Origin: Sporosarcina gallistercoris
GTDB taxonomy: Bacteria; Bacillota; Bacilli; Bacillales_A; Planococcaceae
Length of the DNA: 64,000 nt
Reading direction: 5' to 3'
Assembly (NCBI RefSeq): GCF_014836415.1
Contig: NZ_JACSQY010000001.1
Coordinates: 558,001-622,000 of the forward strand
Made by a program: the position numbers and the translations under genes. Within the stretch, counting starts at the first letter, position 1; every line of letters begins with the position of its first letter. Below are positions 1 through 8,918 of the stretch, one piece after another. A model generated the notes under the pieces. That model made no database searches, was not told the origin of the DNA, and saw nothing but the letters and a program-made list of their open reading frames with translations.

Positions 1-324
1 TTTGAATGCGCCGATGCCGGACTGCAGCCTAATGAGAAGGTCGACATCGTACTTCGACCTGAAGATATTGAAATCACTCCGGTGAATTCCGGGAAACTGA
101 CAGTAACCGTAGATACTTCCCTTTTCCGTGGTGTCCATTATGAAATTTCAACCTATGACCAAGATGGCAACGAATGGCTCGTCCATTCCACGAAAAAAGC
201 TGAGGTCGGTATGCAAATCGGGCTGGACTTCATCCCTGAAAATATTCACGTCATGCGTCTTAACGAATCAGAGGAAGACTATGATGCGCGTCTTGAAGCG
301 TATGGTGCGGCGGATGAAGACTAA
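1..324 (+). CDS. potA: Spermidine/putrescine ABC transporter ATP-binding protein PotA, C-terminal part
   Basis: Only the 3' end is in the window; the reading frame is open from base 1 to the TAA at 322-324 (107 codons). The visible part is the C-terminal TOBE-type domain that follows the nucleotide-binding domain in polyamine/CUT-type ABC ATPases, with the typical '[12 protein letters not shown]' strand near its start. Walker and signature motifs lie outside the window. It is followed by potB (overlap 11 nt), potC and potD, the classical potABCD order, which fixes the assignment. Function (known for the family): ATP hydrolysis driving polyamine import at the cytoplasmic face of the membrane. 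Confidence 0.9.
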   Translation, partial: FECADAGLQPNEKVDIVLRPEDIEITPVNSGKLTVTVDTSLFRGVHYEISTYDQDGNEWLVHSTKKAEVGMQIGLDFIPENIHVMRLNESEEDYDARLEAYGAADED

Positions 325-1141
325 TCGCGCTGGGCTTCGTTTATCTATGGTCCCTTACTCTCTTTGGATACTGCTTTTCGTAATTGCGCCAATCGGGTTG
401 ATCGTGTACTACTCATTTTTCAATCTTAGTGGCGATTTCACATTGGATAACTATAAAAACTTTTTCACTTCCGTTTATTTAAAACTGACAGTGAGCTCAT
501 TCTGGTATGCGTTTCTCATCACGTTCTTCTCGTTGCTGATTTCCTATCCGACAGCTTATTTCTTAACAAAGTTGAAGCATAAACAGCTGTGGCTGTTACT
601 GATCATCATCCCATCGTGGATCAATCTTTTGCTGAAGACGTATGCATTCATCGGGCTGATGGGCTTGTATGGGCCGGTCAATGCATTGCTTGAAACGGTC
701 GGCATCGGGAAACAGCAGATTTTGTTCACTGACTTCAGTTTCGTGTTCGTATCTGTTTATATCTTCATACCATTTATGATTTTGCCGATTTTCAATGCGC
801 TTGATAAATTGAATCCTGCACTGATAGATGCCTCGCGGGATTTAGGTGCGAATGCCTGGACGACTTTCAGACGCGTCATTTGGCCGCTTACATTGAATGG
901 AGTGAAGTCAGGGATCCAAGTCGTGTTCATCCCCGCACTATCTTTGTTCATGATCACTCGACTTATTGCAGGAAACAAAGTCATTACGCTCGGTACAGCA
1001 ATTGAACAGCAATTCCTCGTTACACAAAACTGGGGCATGGGCTCGACGATTGCAGTGTTCTTAATTCTATTCATGGTGATCATTTTGCTTCTTACGACTG
1101 CGAACGAAAGGGGGATGGCTGGAAGTGGAAAGAAACGGTAA
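314..1141 (+). CDS. potB: Spermidine/putrescine ABC transporter permease PotB
   Basis: 275 aa. Start chosen at the ATG at 314, which overlaps the end of potA and leaves the first hydrophobic segment ('[19 protein letters not shown]') near the N-terminus; the frame is open further upstream but that part lies inside potA. About six membrane segments are visible. The EAA loop that docks on the ATPase is present near residues 170-190 ('[19 protein letters not shown]'). Family role: one of the two membrane subunits of the polyamine importer. The gene overlaps potC by 17 nt, so translation is probably coupled. Confidence 0.9.
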   Translation: MKTNRAGLRLSMVPYSLWILLFVIAPIGLIVYYSFFNLSGDFTLDNYKNFFTSVYLKLTVSSFWYAFLITFFSLLISYPTAYFLTKLKHKQLWLLLIIIPSWINLLLKTYAFIGLMGLYGPVNALLETVGIGKQQILFTDFSFVFVSVYIFIPFMILPIFNALDKLNPALIDASRDLGANAWTTFRRVIWPLTLNGVKSGIQVVFIPALSLFMITRLIAGNKVITLGTAIEQQFLVTQNWGMGSTIAVFLILFMVIILLLTTANERGMAGSGKKR

Positions 1142-1925
1142 ACTCCCAAAAATCTATTTGACGGCTGTCTTTCTTGTGTTGTATGCACCGATTTTTTACT
1201 TGATTTTTTACTCATTCAACTCTGGCGGCACGATGTCCAATTTCGAGTCCTTCACTTGGGAGCATTACGCTGCTGTATTTGAAGATAAGCGGCTCATTAT
1301 TATCGTGCTCAATACGGTAGTCGTCGCCTTGCTCTCTGCATTGATATCCACTGCAATTGGTGTGATGGGAGCGATCACGATCCATTATATGAAGAACAAA
1401 GCGATGCGGAACGCCATGCTTTCCATGAATAGTATTCTTATGGTAAGTCCTGACGTCATCATCGGTGCTTCATTCCTCATATTGTTCACGTTAGTCGGCA
1501 TTAAACTCGGGTTCGCCTCTGTGCTTCTGTCTCATATTGCGTTCAGTATTCCCATTGTCGTCATTATGGTGTTGCCGAAATTGCAGGAGATGAGTCCGAC
1601 TCTGATTGATGCTGCACTCGACTTAGGCGCTACTCGAAAAGAAATTATGTCCCGTGTCATTTTGCCGTTCATCAAACCAGGGATTTTTGCAGGATTTTTC
1701 CTAGCACTTACGTATTCACTGGATGATTTTGCGGTGACATTCTTTGTAACCGGTAACGGATTCTCCACACTCTCTGTTGAAATCTATTCAATGGCCAGAA
1801 CCGGTGTCACGTTAACGATCAATGCACTATCCGGTCTCATCTTTGTAATTACAGCTGGTCTGATTTTAGGCTATTACTTCATTACAAACCGGCCTAAAAC
1901 TCCTGCCGTGGGGGTGAAACGATGA
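1125..1925 (+). CDS. potC: Spermidine/putrescine ABC transporter permease PotC
   Basis: 266 aa, GTG start at 1125 preceded by an AAAGGGGG ribosome binding site about 10 nt upstream, inside the end of potB. Six predicted membrane segments and the EAA loop 'DAALDLGATRKEIMSRVILP' (about residues 163-182) mark it as the second polyamine permease subunit. It overlaps potD by 4 nt (ATGA). The length matches the PotC family. Nothing unusual is seen. Confidence 0.9.
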   Translation: MERNGKLPKIYLTAVFLVLYAPIFYLIFYSFNSGGTMSNFESFTWEHYAAVFEDKRLIIIVLNTVVVALLSALISTAIGVMGAITIHYMKNKAMRNAMLSMNSILMVSPDVIIGASFLILFTLVGIKLGFASVLLSHIAFSIPIVVIMVLPKLQEMSPTLIDAALDLGATRKEIMSRVILPFIKPGIFAGFFLALTYSLDDFAVTFFVTGNGFSTLSVEIYSMARTGVTLTINALSGLIFVITAGLILGYYFITNRPKTPAVGVKR

Positions 1926-2995
1926 AATCACTAGTACGTGGAGCTATTTTAATTGCGGCTACTGCGGCCATTCTCATGTTCATCAATGCACAGCTTGCAA
2001 AAAGCGGTGCGCAATCCGGCGGGAATACACTTACCGTTTACAATTGGGGAGAATACATCGATCCTGATCTCATCAAACAGTTTGAAAAAGAATCAGGCAT
2101 CAATGTCATCTATGAAACCTTTGATTCCAACGAAGGGATGATGGGGAAAATCGAGCAAGGCGGTACTTCTTATGATATTACGGTTCCATCCGAATATACG
2201 GTGGAAATGATGCGAGAAAAGGATTTGCTCGTTCCTCTCGACTTCAAAAAAATTCCTAATATCAAAAACATCGACCCTTATTTTATGGATCTTCCTTTTG
2301 ACCCGGACAATACGTATTCCATTCCTTATTTTTGGGGGACTGTTGGGATCGCTTATAATCCTACTTTGTTAGATGGCCAAACGTTTGAGAGTTGGGATGA
2401 TCTATGGGACCCTTCACTCAAACAAGAAGCTGTTCTCGTAGATAGTGCACGCGAGGTCATGGGTATGAGCTTGAATTCACTTGGTTATTCCCTCAACTCG
2501 ACAAACGTGGACGAACTTCGTGAAGCTACGGATAAGTTGAAAAAGTTGAGCCCGAATATTAAAGCGGTCATCGGTGATGAAGTCACGCAGATGATGGTGA
2601 ATAACGAAGCAGCTGTATCACTCATCTGGTCCGGCCAAGCCGCGGATATGATGTACGAGAACGAAGACATCACTTATGTAGTTCCAAAAGAAGGCTCGAA
2701 CTTATGGTTCGATAACATTGTGATTCCGAAGACTGTGAAAAACATTGACGGAGCTTACGAGTTCATCAACTTCATGCTGCGTCCCGAAGTCGCTGCTCAA
2801 AATGCGGATTATGTCGGTTATTCAACACCAAATAAGGAAGCATTGAGTCTCTTAGATCCCGAAGTGGTTTCGGATGAGCGGTATTATCCTGATGAAGAAG
2901 CCCGGGACCACTTGGAAGTGTACAAGGATTTAGGGTTGGAGATGCTCGGTACGTACAATGAATTGTTTTTAGAGTTCAAGATGAACATGAAGTGA
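1922..2995 (+). CDS. potD: Spermidine/putrescine-binding protein PotD
   Basis: 357 aa substrate-binding protein. The N-terminus has a hydrophobic segment (about residues 6-24) followed by the mature-domain start 'LTVYNWGEYIDPDLIKQFE', typical of PotD/PotF proteins. The aromatic motif 'IPYFWGTVGIAY' of the polyamine site is present (about residues 138-149). Oddity: Gram-positive PotD proteins are usually lipoproteins, but no lipobox cysteine is present; I see no cysteine in the whole protein. It may be held by an uncleaved N-terminal helix or released. It is the last gene of the operon and is followed by a strong terminator. Confidence 0.9.
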   Translation: MKSLVRGAILIAATAAILMFINAQLAKSGAQSGGNTLTVYNWGEYIDPDLIKQFEKESGINVIYETFDSNEGMMGKIEQGGTSYDITVPSEYTVEMMREKDLLVPLDFKKIPNIKNIDPYFMDLPFDPDNTYSIPYFWGTVGIAYNPTLLDGQTFESWDDLWDPSLKQEAVLVDSAREVMGMSLNSLGYSLNSTNVDELREATDKLKKLSPNIKAVIGDEVTQMMVNNEAAVSLIWSGQAADMMYENEDITYVVPKEGSNLWFDNIVIPKTVKNIDGAYEFINFMLRPEVAAQNADYVGYSTPNKEALSLLDPEVVSDERYYPDEEARDHLEVYKDLGLEMLGTYNELFLEFKMNMK

Positions 2996-3008
2996 TGGGA
3001 TATGTAGC

Positions 3009-3039
3009 AGCAGAAGCGGATCGCCGCTTCTGCTTTTTT
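3009..3039 (+). terminator. Intrinsic terminator of potABCD
   Basis: A perfect GC-rich inverted repeat (arms AGCAGAAGCGG and CCGCTTCTGCT) is followed by TTTTTT, 13 nt after the potD stop codon. Confidence 0.93.
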
Positions 3040-3102
3040 ATTGGAATGAAGTGATTGGTTGGTGGTCGTGAGACGGTGATGGAACGATTCGAAAGTTTTG
3101 CT

Positions 3103-3162
3103 CCGGTTATGAGCATTTTTCTTTGGTTATGATCACTCATCCCCCGTTATGAGCACCTCCCC
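3103..3162. repeat. Three tandem imperfect 20-bp repeats
   Basis: Three units begin at 3103, 3123 and 3143, each carrying the core GTTATGA followed by (G/T)CAC or GCAT. The period is exactly 20 bp. The array lies in the non-coding gap between the pot terminator and the MFS gene. No open reading frame of convincing length covers it. Function unknown. Confidence 0.7.
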
Positions 3163-3261
3163 AGGGCAAGAAGTGGTTTCATCATCTATGGATAAATCAG
3201 TTCACTAATCCCTCATATACGGTGATCAAATGGAAAAATCCCTATTGCTCGAATTGTCGAG

Positions 3262-3294
3262 GTGTTCGAACACAATAGAGACAAGCTGTATGCT
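3262..3294 (+). promoter_or_regulatory. Candidate promoter and palindromic operator of the MFS gene
   Basis: A perfect 12-bp palindrome GTGTTCGAACAC lies at 3262-3273. Its centre TTCGAA (3266-3271) could act as a weak -35, 17 bp before TATGCT (3289-3294). A repressor bound to the palindrome would block this promoter. The placement is clear from the sequence; the role is inferred. Confidence 0.4.
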
Positions 3295-3337
3295 AAAATA
3301 AGGCGAAGATACAACTGAATAAGAAGGAGGAACACGC

Positions 3338-4534
3338 GTGGCCACTAAAACTACATCATTTGCGATTTATATTCTGATGTTCAATATGTTCATCACGATG
3401 TCAGGAATCGGACTCATCATCCCTATCATGCCTGACTACTTAGGGACATTCGGCGTTGCCGGTACTGCACTTGGTGCACTCATAGCCGTGTTCTCATTTG
3501 CCCAATTTATCTTTTCGCCGGTTTCGGGTTCTCTTTCGGACAAACACGGACGAAAGAATATCATCATTTTCGGACTCATCCTCTATGGTGTTTCTCAGCT
3601 CGCCTTCGGTCTTTCCACTGAACTTTGGATGCTCTTTGTAGCTCGATTCTTCTCAGGTTTCGGCTCTGCATTCTTAATTCCCCCGATGATGGCTTTTGTT
3701 GCAGACATCACAACATTCGAAGAACGCGGTCGCGGTATGGGTTTACTAGGTGCATCGATGTCTCTCGGATTCATGATCGGGCCTGGAATCGGAGGATTTC
3801 TATCTAAATTCGGACTGCAGTTCCCATTCTACTTCGCTGCAGGCGCTGCGTTATTCGCTGCAGTCTTGTCGATTTATATTTTACCGAATCCGACACCTAG
3901 TCCAGCTGCTGCAAACGGAGCGCGACGAACTGAAAATTTGTTTCAACAAATTGCGCGCTCAACTAAGACTTCCTACTTCGTCGTCTTACTGGTCATGTTT
4001 GTCTTCTCGTTTGGTCTAGCAAACTTCCAATCGACCATCTCTCTGTATGTAGGTATTAAATACGATTACACCCCACTCATGATTGCAGTTATCATAACAG
4101 TAGGTGGATTCGTAGGCGTCATCATCCAGACGTTTGTCATCAACCGATTGTTCAAGCGTTTCGGTGAAATGCGTGTCATTCTCATTAACTTAGTCATTGC
4201 AGCGGTGGCTATGCTCAGTATCACATTTGTCAATATGTTCTGGTCGATCTTGCTAGTTGCAACAATTTTCTCTACGGCTACGGCATTATTGAGACCCGCA
4301 GTAAACACGCTGGTTTCAAAACTTGCTGGCAACGAACAAGGATATGCAGCTGGAATGATGAATGCCTACATGAGCTTAGGGAATATGGTTGGACCGGCAT
4401 TAGCGGGCTTTGTTTTCGACTGGAAAATGACGGCCCCGTACTTTCTCGGAACCGCTATACTACTCTCCTGTTTCTTACTGGCCGCCACATGGGCAAAGAG
4501 AAATTCAGATATTTTATCTGCCACACGTTCATGA
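3338..4534 (+). CDS. MFS drug/metabolite exporter (DHA1 family)
   Basis: 398 aa with 12 predicted membrane segments. GTG start at 3338 with a strong AAGGAGG 7 nt upstream. Motif A of drug:H+ antiporters is seen in loop 2-3 ('GSLSDKHGRKN', about residues 65-75) and motif C in helix 5 ('GPGIGGFLSKF', about residues 148-158), the signature of exporters such as NorA, Bmr and TetA(L). The substrate cannot be read from the sequence. It is a single gene between two terminators with its own promoter region, and a palindrome next to that promoter suggests inducible expression. B. subtilis carries an MFS gene (ykuC) beside ykyB, but here it sits 15 kb away, so orthology is uncertain. Confidence 0.85.
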   Translation: MATKTTSFAIYILMFNMFITMSGIGLIIPIMPDYLGTFGVAGTALGALIAVFSFAQFIFSPVSGSLSDKHGRKNIIIFGLILYGVSQLAFGLSTELWMLFVARFFSGFGSAFLIPPMMAFVADITTFEERGRGMGLLGASMSLGFMIGPGIGGFLSKFGLQFPFYFAAGAALFAAVLSIYILPNPTPSPAAANGARRTENLFQQIARSTKTSYFVVLLVMFVFSFGLANFQSTISLYVGIKYDYTPLMIAVIITVGGFVGVIIQTFVINRLFKRFGEMRVILINLVIAAVAMLSITFVNMFWSILLVATIFSTATALLRPAVNTLVSKLAGNEQGYAAGMMNAYMSLGNMVGPALAGFVFDWKMTAPYFLGTAILLSCFLLAATWAKRNSDILSATRS

Positions 4535-4541
4535 ACGGAAA

Positions 4542-4579
4542 AAAATCCCAAAGTCGCATAAAATGCGCTTTGGGATTTT
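4542..4579. terminator. Bidirectional terminator between the MFS gene and the vWA operon
   Basis: The inverted repeat AAAATCCCAAAG ... CTTTGGGATTTT, with an inner CGCAT/ATGCG stem, carries A-rich and T-rich flanks on both sides. It serves the convergent MFS gene (+) and the last gene of the eight-gene operon (-). Confidence 0.9.
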
Positions 4580-4588
4580 ACCATTCAT

Positions 4589-7174
4589 CTAACGTTTTCG
4601 CTTTTGTTTGAGAAGTTCTGAAACACTCGTCTGACCTGGCGAATCGATAGGTTCAACGGATGATCTCTTTCTTATTACCGGAACAAATCTGCTGAAACGG
4701 CGCAATGTGATATCTGCAAAGAACAGGAGTAAAGATCCGAACACCAACAAAGTGGTTATGGATTTTCGCTCTTCTCCCCGATAAGGGAGAGAACGGAATG
4801 CCTCTTTAGGCTCTTCCAATACACGTCCACCAGTTTCTTCAGCGATTGCTGCTAACAAGTCCTCATTCGGTTCTTTCGGGCTGTATTCTTCCCCATAAGG
4901 AATGGTGACACCTGTTTCAAAGAGCCGGTTTTGGTCATCCGTTACACTGAGATAGACAAGACCTGGCGCGGCTTCGAGGGTAATCTCTGTCTTACCAGGT
5001 GCCGTCTGATCTTCGTTGACTTCTATTTCCTCCCCTGTCTCTGTCACTGCTGACACTTCAAGAAATGCGGATTCTCCGCTCGTATCTGTAATCGTGAATT
5101 TCCCGCCATCAAGTTGGGTCACTACGTAAGGTGCCGAACTATAAGAAGGTAATATTCTTCTCATTGCCGTATTCCAAAAATCAGGATACTTTTCCCAGGC
5201 AGCGAGTTCACCTGACCATTTACCGGAAGAATCCGATGTGAATGCGACAGTACGACCGAGACCATATTTCCATTCAGCAATGATTGGATCCTCTTTAGGG
5301 CTAACCGCGGCAACGTCAGCTGTTTGTTTAGCAGTTGTAGCGATATAGGCATTCATCTGCGGGACCCCTTCAGCAAATAACTCATTCCACTCCGCAACTG
5401 GTCCCAGTTTCATGTGGAATGGATTGTCCTCTATATATGTCCGTGTCATTGTAATCGTTTCGCGAGATAGGATAGCCGGTACAGTGGATTCATCAGAAAC
5501 GCCATAATAGCGTCCTCCTCCTGCTTCCGCCATCGCCTCTAATAATGCTTGATCGGCATCTGACCCGATTCCCACTGTGGATAACGTCGTATTGTTATTT
5601 TTTGCTTCTTCAATAATATCGAGATATCCACTTGGCATCGATGACTGTCCGTCCGTTAAGAGAATAACATGTTTCCGTTGGAGAGACAGATTTGCCAGAT
5701 CCTCATATGCTTTAGCCACCGAAGGGAAAATATTCGTCCCTCCTGCGGCAGGGACTGAAAGAATCTTCGCAGTCACATCTTCTTTATCGTCAAGAGGACC
5801 TACCGGAACAACTTCCCAAATACTATCATCGAACGCAGTAAATCCGAACGTGTCTTTTTCCCGAAGTAAATCGACTGACCGTGCAGCAGCTTCACGGGCA
5901 AGGGATAATTTCGAACCACTCATACTTCCCGATCGGTCCATGACGATGACAAGTCCAAGTGAAGGAAGCTCTTCTTTTCCTTTCACTTCCATTTCGACAG
6001 GTAAAAGAGTTTCAATTGGCGTTTTAAAATAGCCGCCAAGCCCGAAACTGTCCGTTCCTCCAGTCATCATGAAACCCGTTCCGAAATTTTTCACTGTCTG
6101 TTCAATCATAGCCATTTTTTCTTCTCCAACTAGTGTACCCGGCACATTATCGAAAATGATCGCCTGATAAGGTAAATAGCCTGACAACGTTGAAGGTAAG
6201 TCTTGCGCTCGAAGTGTTATCACATTCAACGTGTTCTGATCCAACAACTCCGGTATAACAGATGGATGATCATCCGTTTCCACAACTAATACGGATGGTT
6301 GGCCTTGTACAGTCACTGCTGCAAACATTCGGTTATTCTCTAAAAAGTGGTCATTTTCAACAACGAGTTTTGCTTCATACTTCACCAATCCAGTATCGAC
6401 TGAAGGTAATGGGTATGTGAATTGATTTTTCCCCGGAATCAGGTCGATGTCCTCTTCACCGAGCGGTCGATCATCTTGGTACAAATAGAGGGTCCCTGAG
6501 GTACGATCTGATGCATTCACTTCAATCGTCATGAGTTGCTGTTGCCCCGCATAAGCGGTTCGAGGCACGTCTAATCTGGTTAAAGCGGCATCAGGAAACG
6601 TTTTACGCTTTAGCTGTGCAACATCGATTTGCACACGATTATTTGTGAATTTCTGTAGGTAGCTGAACACATCCCCACGTGTTTGCAATCCGTCTGACAG
6701 TAAAACAATTCGCGTGGCGGCATCGGTAGGACCGGTCGAATTCGCTAAGGCAAAAGCTTTTTCAATATCTGTTTCGCCCACTTCTTCCAGTGCTTCAATT
6801 TCCGGCATCAGCACTTTCTCTTTTGTTAGGGAAGCGTCCGTTCTGAAATCACCTGCAAACGAATAAAGACCTACTGCTTGGTCCGCTTTTTTGGCTCCAA
6901 GACTCTGTTCTATGAAGGCGTTCATTTCCTCCTCTGTCCCAGTGTTCGAAGCTGAACGATCGGCAAGGAACAAAATCTGTTCTTCATCATTATAAAGCAC
7001 TAGAAATGGCGACACGAGTGCAGCAACCAAGAATAGAATGGACGCACTTCGAAGTATAAAAAGAAGAGCGGTCCTAGGTGTTTTTCGTCCTACTGTGCGC
7101 CATGTGAAAATCAGATAGACCGTAATAGGTACTAAAACGAGTAACCATAAAGGATGTTCAATACGGATATCCAC
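4589..7174 (-). CDS. Large membrane protein with two vWA domains and a GATase1-like domain
   Basis: 861 aa. Two N-terminal membrane helices (about 8-24 and 37-60) are followed by a first vWA-like domain with MIDAS start 'DRSAS' (D72), a beta-rich segment, a glutamine-amidotransferase-like fold (motif 'TGGTDSFGLGGY', about 371-382), a complete second vWA domain (MIDAS 'DRSGS' at D413, then 'GGTNIFP' and 'LLTDGQSS'), a C-terminal beta domain and a final helix near 805-825. vWA domains bind metal and partner proteins; MoxR ATPases commonly remodel such proteins. It is the last gene of the operon and overlaps the preceding gene by 17 nt. The bulk of the protein is probably extracytoplasmic. The biological substrate is unknown. 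Confidence 0.8.
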   Translation of the reverse strand: MDIRIEHPLWLLVLVPITVYLIFTWRTVGRKTPRTALLFILRSASILFLVAALVSPFLVLYNDEEQILFLADRSASNTGTEEEMNAFIEQSLGAKKADQAVGLYSFAGDFRTDASLTKEKVLMPEIEALEEVGETDIEKAFALANSTGPTDAATRIVLLSDGLQTRGDVFSYLQKFTNNRVQIDVAQLKRKTFPDAALTRLDVPRTAYAGQQQLMTIEVNASDRTSGTLYLYQDDRPLGEEDIDLIPGKNQFTYPLPSVDTGLVKYEAKLVVENDHFLENNRMFAAVTVQGQPSVLVVETDDHPSVIPELLDQNTLNVITLRAQDLPSTLSGYLPYQAIIFDNVPGTLVGEEKMAMIEQTVKNFGTGFMMTGGTDSFGLGGYFKTPIETLLPVEMEVKGKEELPSLGLVIVMDRSGSMSGSKLSLAREAAARSVDLLREKDTFGFTAFDDSIWEVVPVGPLDDKEDVTAKILSVPAAGGTNIFPSVAKAYEDLANLSLQRKHVILLTDGQSSMPSGYLDIIEEAKNNNTTLSTVGIGSDADQALLEAMAEAGGGRYYGVSDESTVPAILSRETITMTRTYIEDNPFHMKLGPVAEWNELFAEGVPQMNAYIATTAKQTADVAAVSPKEDPIIAEWKYGLGRTVAFTSDSSGKWSGELAAWEKYPDFWNTAMRRILPSYSSAPYVVTQLDGGKFTITDTSGESAFLEVSAVTETGEEIEVNEDQTAPGKTEITLEAAPGLVYLSVTDDQNRLFETGVTIPYGEEYSPKEPNEDLLAAIAEETGGRVLEEPKEAFRSLPYRGEERKSITTLLVFGSLLLFFADITLRRFSRFVPVIRKRSSVEPIDSPGQTSVSELLKQKRKR

Positions 7175-8903
7175 GTCGTCGCTGCACCTCCCATTCTACG
7201 AGCAACAGCAGTAAGAGTGGCACAAGAAACGGCCAAATGACTGGAATGATTTGCTCTGTATCCCTATCCGTTGCTGTGAGATTCCCAGTTGAATAAGAAT
7301 CCCCGATTCTTAAAATTCTCTCAGATGCATCAAGCTGAACAGCGAATAATTTGTCAGTCGTTCCCTCTGTCACTTTATAAATACCAGGTATCGCTGGAGC
7401 CTGTAATGTATTCGCTGACTCCGCCGAGTACAAATACGAGCCGGATAACTCATATATATCTGCTGCTTCCGTCATCACGACAGATTTCCGTTGAAGCGGT
7501 GTGAATATACCTAGCGTTTCGGCGTCATCTGACAAGGATTTCATGACACTCCATACGAATAGTGGAAATGTTGGTTGTAACGGCCAATCCGTTGCTTCCA
7601 AGTCAGCAAGAAATATGATGTCTCCTCTAGGCGATCGTTGGATAAGCGGATCTTTCCCGATTCTCGCGAGTACTTCATAGTCTTCATAAGAAGGATAAAC
7701 TTCTTCTACATACATATCTTTTGGGGCTGCGATTGAAAACAATGGATCATTTGTTACGGAAACTTCCCCTTTTGCTTCAATCGGCTTAACATCGTTCCGT
7801 CCCACCAAGAAAATCGGGCGGTTCCCTTGGTCCAAAAAACTTTCTGAACCAGTTATTCGTAAAATGTCACCTTCTTCGAAATCTTCTCCGCTATCAATCG
7901 TGACCTCTTCTATTGCCTGTGCAGCTTTTTTCAATAATTCGTGAAGTTCAGCATCCACTACCACTTTCGCGCGTTCGGTCGCTAGCAGTGCATAACTCGT
8001 GTTATCCGCAAGATAGTCATCGTTACCATCCAGTTCAACTAGAAGCGCAGGTGCGTTTGTCTCAATCTTTTTAAACGAAACCAATTCTTCACTGCCCGGT
8101 TCGCCATCAAAGGATTTTTCAGCAAGTACGTTCCGAGTGTCCGCTTCTTTTAATCGAATTGTCCCAGGTTGCGCTTTCTCTGTATCATGGTGTAATTTCA
8201 CAATTGCTGTTACACTGTCTTCGAGTCGGTTGGCCCCGAATCGGACAATGGAATGATTATTCAACTTTTCATCATTTGTATGTACGTGCCAGCTCATGTT
8301 CGTTCCATCATAAGACAAGGCTGTCCGTTCCAATGAGTCAGTAAAGATATGAACTTCTGCCCCGTGTTCACTATACATCGATTTCACTAACTCAATAGAT
8401 GTCTCCATATGGTTTTGCTCGTAACGAACGGTCAAATCTTCTATCACCTGGATCGCTGCATGGGAATCACTGTTTTGTATTGCGAATTCCGGTTCTTTCC
8501 CTGTAATCACGACGGAGATGGGGCGTCCTTCTGCCGATTCCAATAACTTTTCCATCTCCGCTTGATTCATCTCAAAGAGGGTGGAATCTTTAGGTGTTGC
8601 AAGCATCGTAGCAGAACTATCTACAATGAATACTAGGGGAATGCCTTCAGTTCCGGAGTGCTTGGTGAACGGTTCAAGCATCATCCATACAAATACCAGA
8701 AGGGCAAGCAGTTGTAAGTAAAATAGAGCATTGCGTTGCAAATTACGTATGAATGGAGAAACATTCTCTTCCCGGCGATCTTCGTTCCAAAAAAGCGTGG
8801 ATGAGATCATTTTCGGTTCAAAACGTTTTCTGAATAAATAATAGATGATGACTGTGAGCGGAAATACAAGTGTCCACAAATTCGTCATACCCGCAAACCC
8901 CAT
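7158..8903 (-). CDS. BatA-like membrane protein with a degenerate vWA domain
   Basis: 581 aa from the ATG at 8903, which has GGAGGGG 5-6 nt upstream; a GTG two codons earlier is possible. The N-terminus has the BatA / aerotolerance-regulator arrangement: a helix (about 3-22), a basic stretch, a second helix (about 57-77), then a vWA-like fold whose MIDAS loop reads 'DSSATM', where DxSxS is expected. A single helix closes the protein ('IWPFLVPLLLLLLVEWEV') before a short basic tail. It sits between the DUF58 gene and the dual-vWA gene, as in Bat-type clusters. It is probably a structural partner in a membrane complex with its neighbours; metal binding may be weakened. Confidence 0.75.
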   Translation of the reverse strand: MGFAGMTNLWTLVFPLTVIIYYLFRKRFEPKMISSTLFWNEDRREENVSPFIRNLQRNALFYLQLLALLVFVWMMLEPFTKHSGTEGIPLVFIVDSSATMLATPKDSTLFEMNQAEMEKLLESAEGRPISVVITGKEPEFAIQNSDSHAAIQVIEDLTVRYEQNHMETSIELVKSMYSEHGAEVHIFTDSLERTALSYDGTNMSWHVHTNDEKLNNHSIVRFGANRLEDSVTAIVKLHHDTEKAQPGTIRLKEADTRNVLAEKSFDGEPGSEELVSFKKIETNAPALLVELDGNDDYLADNTSYALLATERAKVVVDAELHELLKKAAQAIEEVTIDSGEDFEEGDILRITGSESFLDQGNRPIFLVGRNDVKPIEAKGEVSVTNDPLFSIAAPKDMYVEEVYPSYEDYEVLARIGKDPLIQRSPRGDIIFLADLEATDWPLQPTFPLFVWSVMKSLSDDAETLGIFTPLQRKSVVMTEAADIYELSGSYLYSAESANTLQAPAIPGIYKVTEGTTDKLFAVQLDASERILRIGDSYSTGNLTATDRDTEQIIPVIWPFLVPLLLLLLVEWEVQRRRGYPY

Positions 8904-8918
8904 CCTCACCCCTCCTCT

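Noticed and set aside
757..1215. 152-codon minus-strand frame across potB and potC
   Set aside because: Shadow of two well-supported permease genes; no ribosome binding site or domain.
3103..3162. CRISPR array
   Set aside because: Repeats are contiguous 20-bp units without spacers, imperfect, and no cas genes are present.
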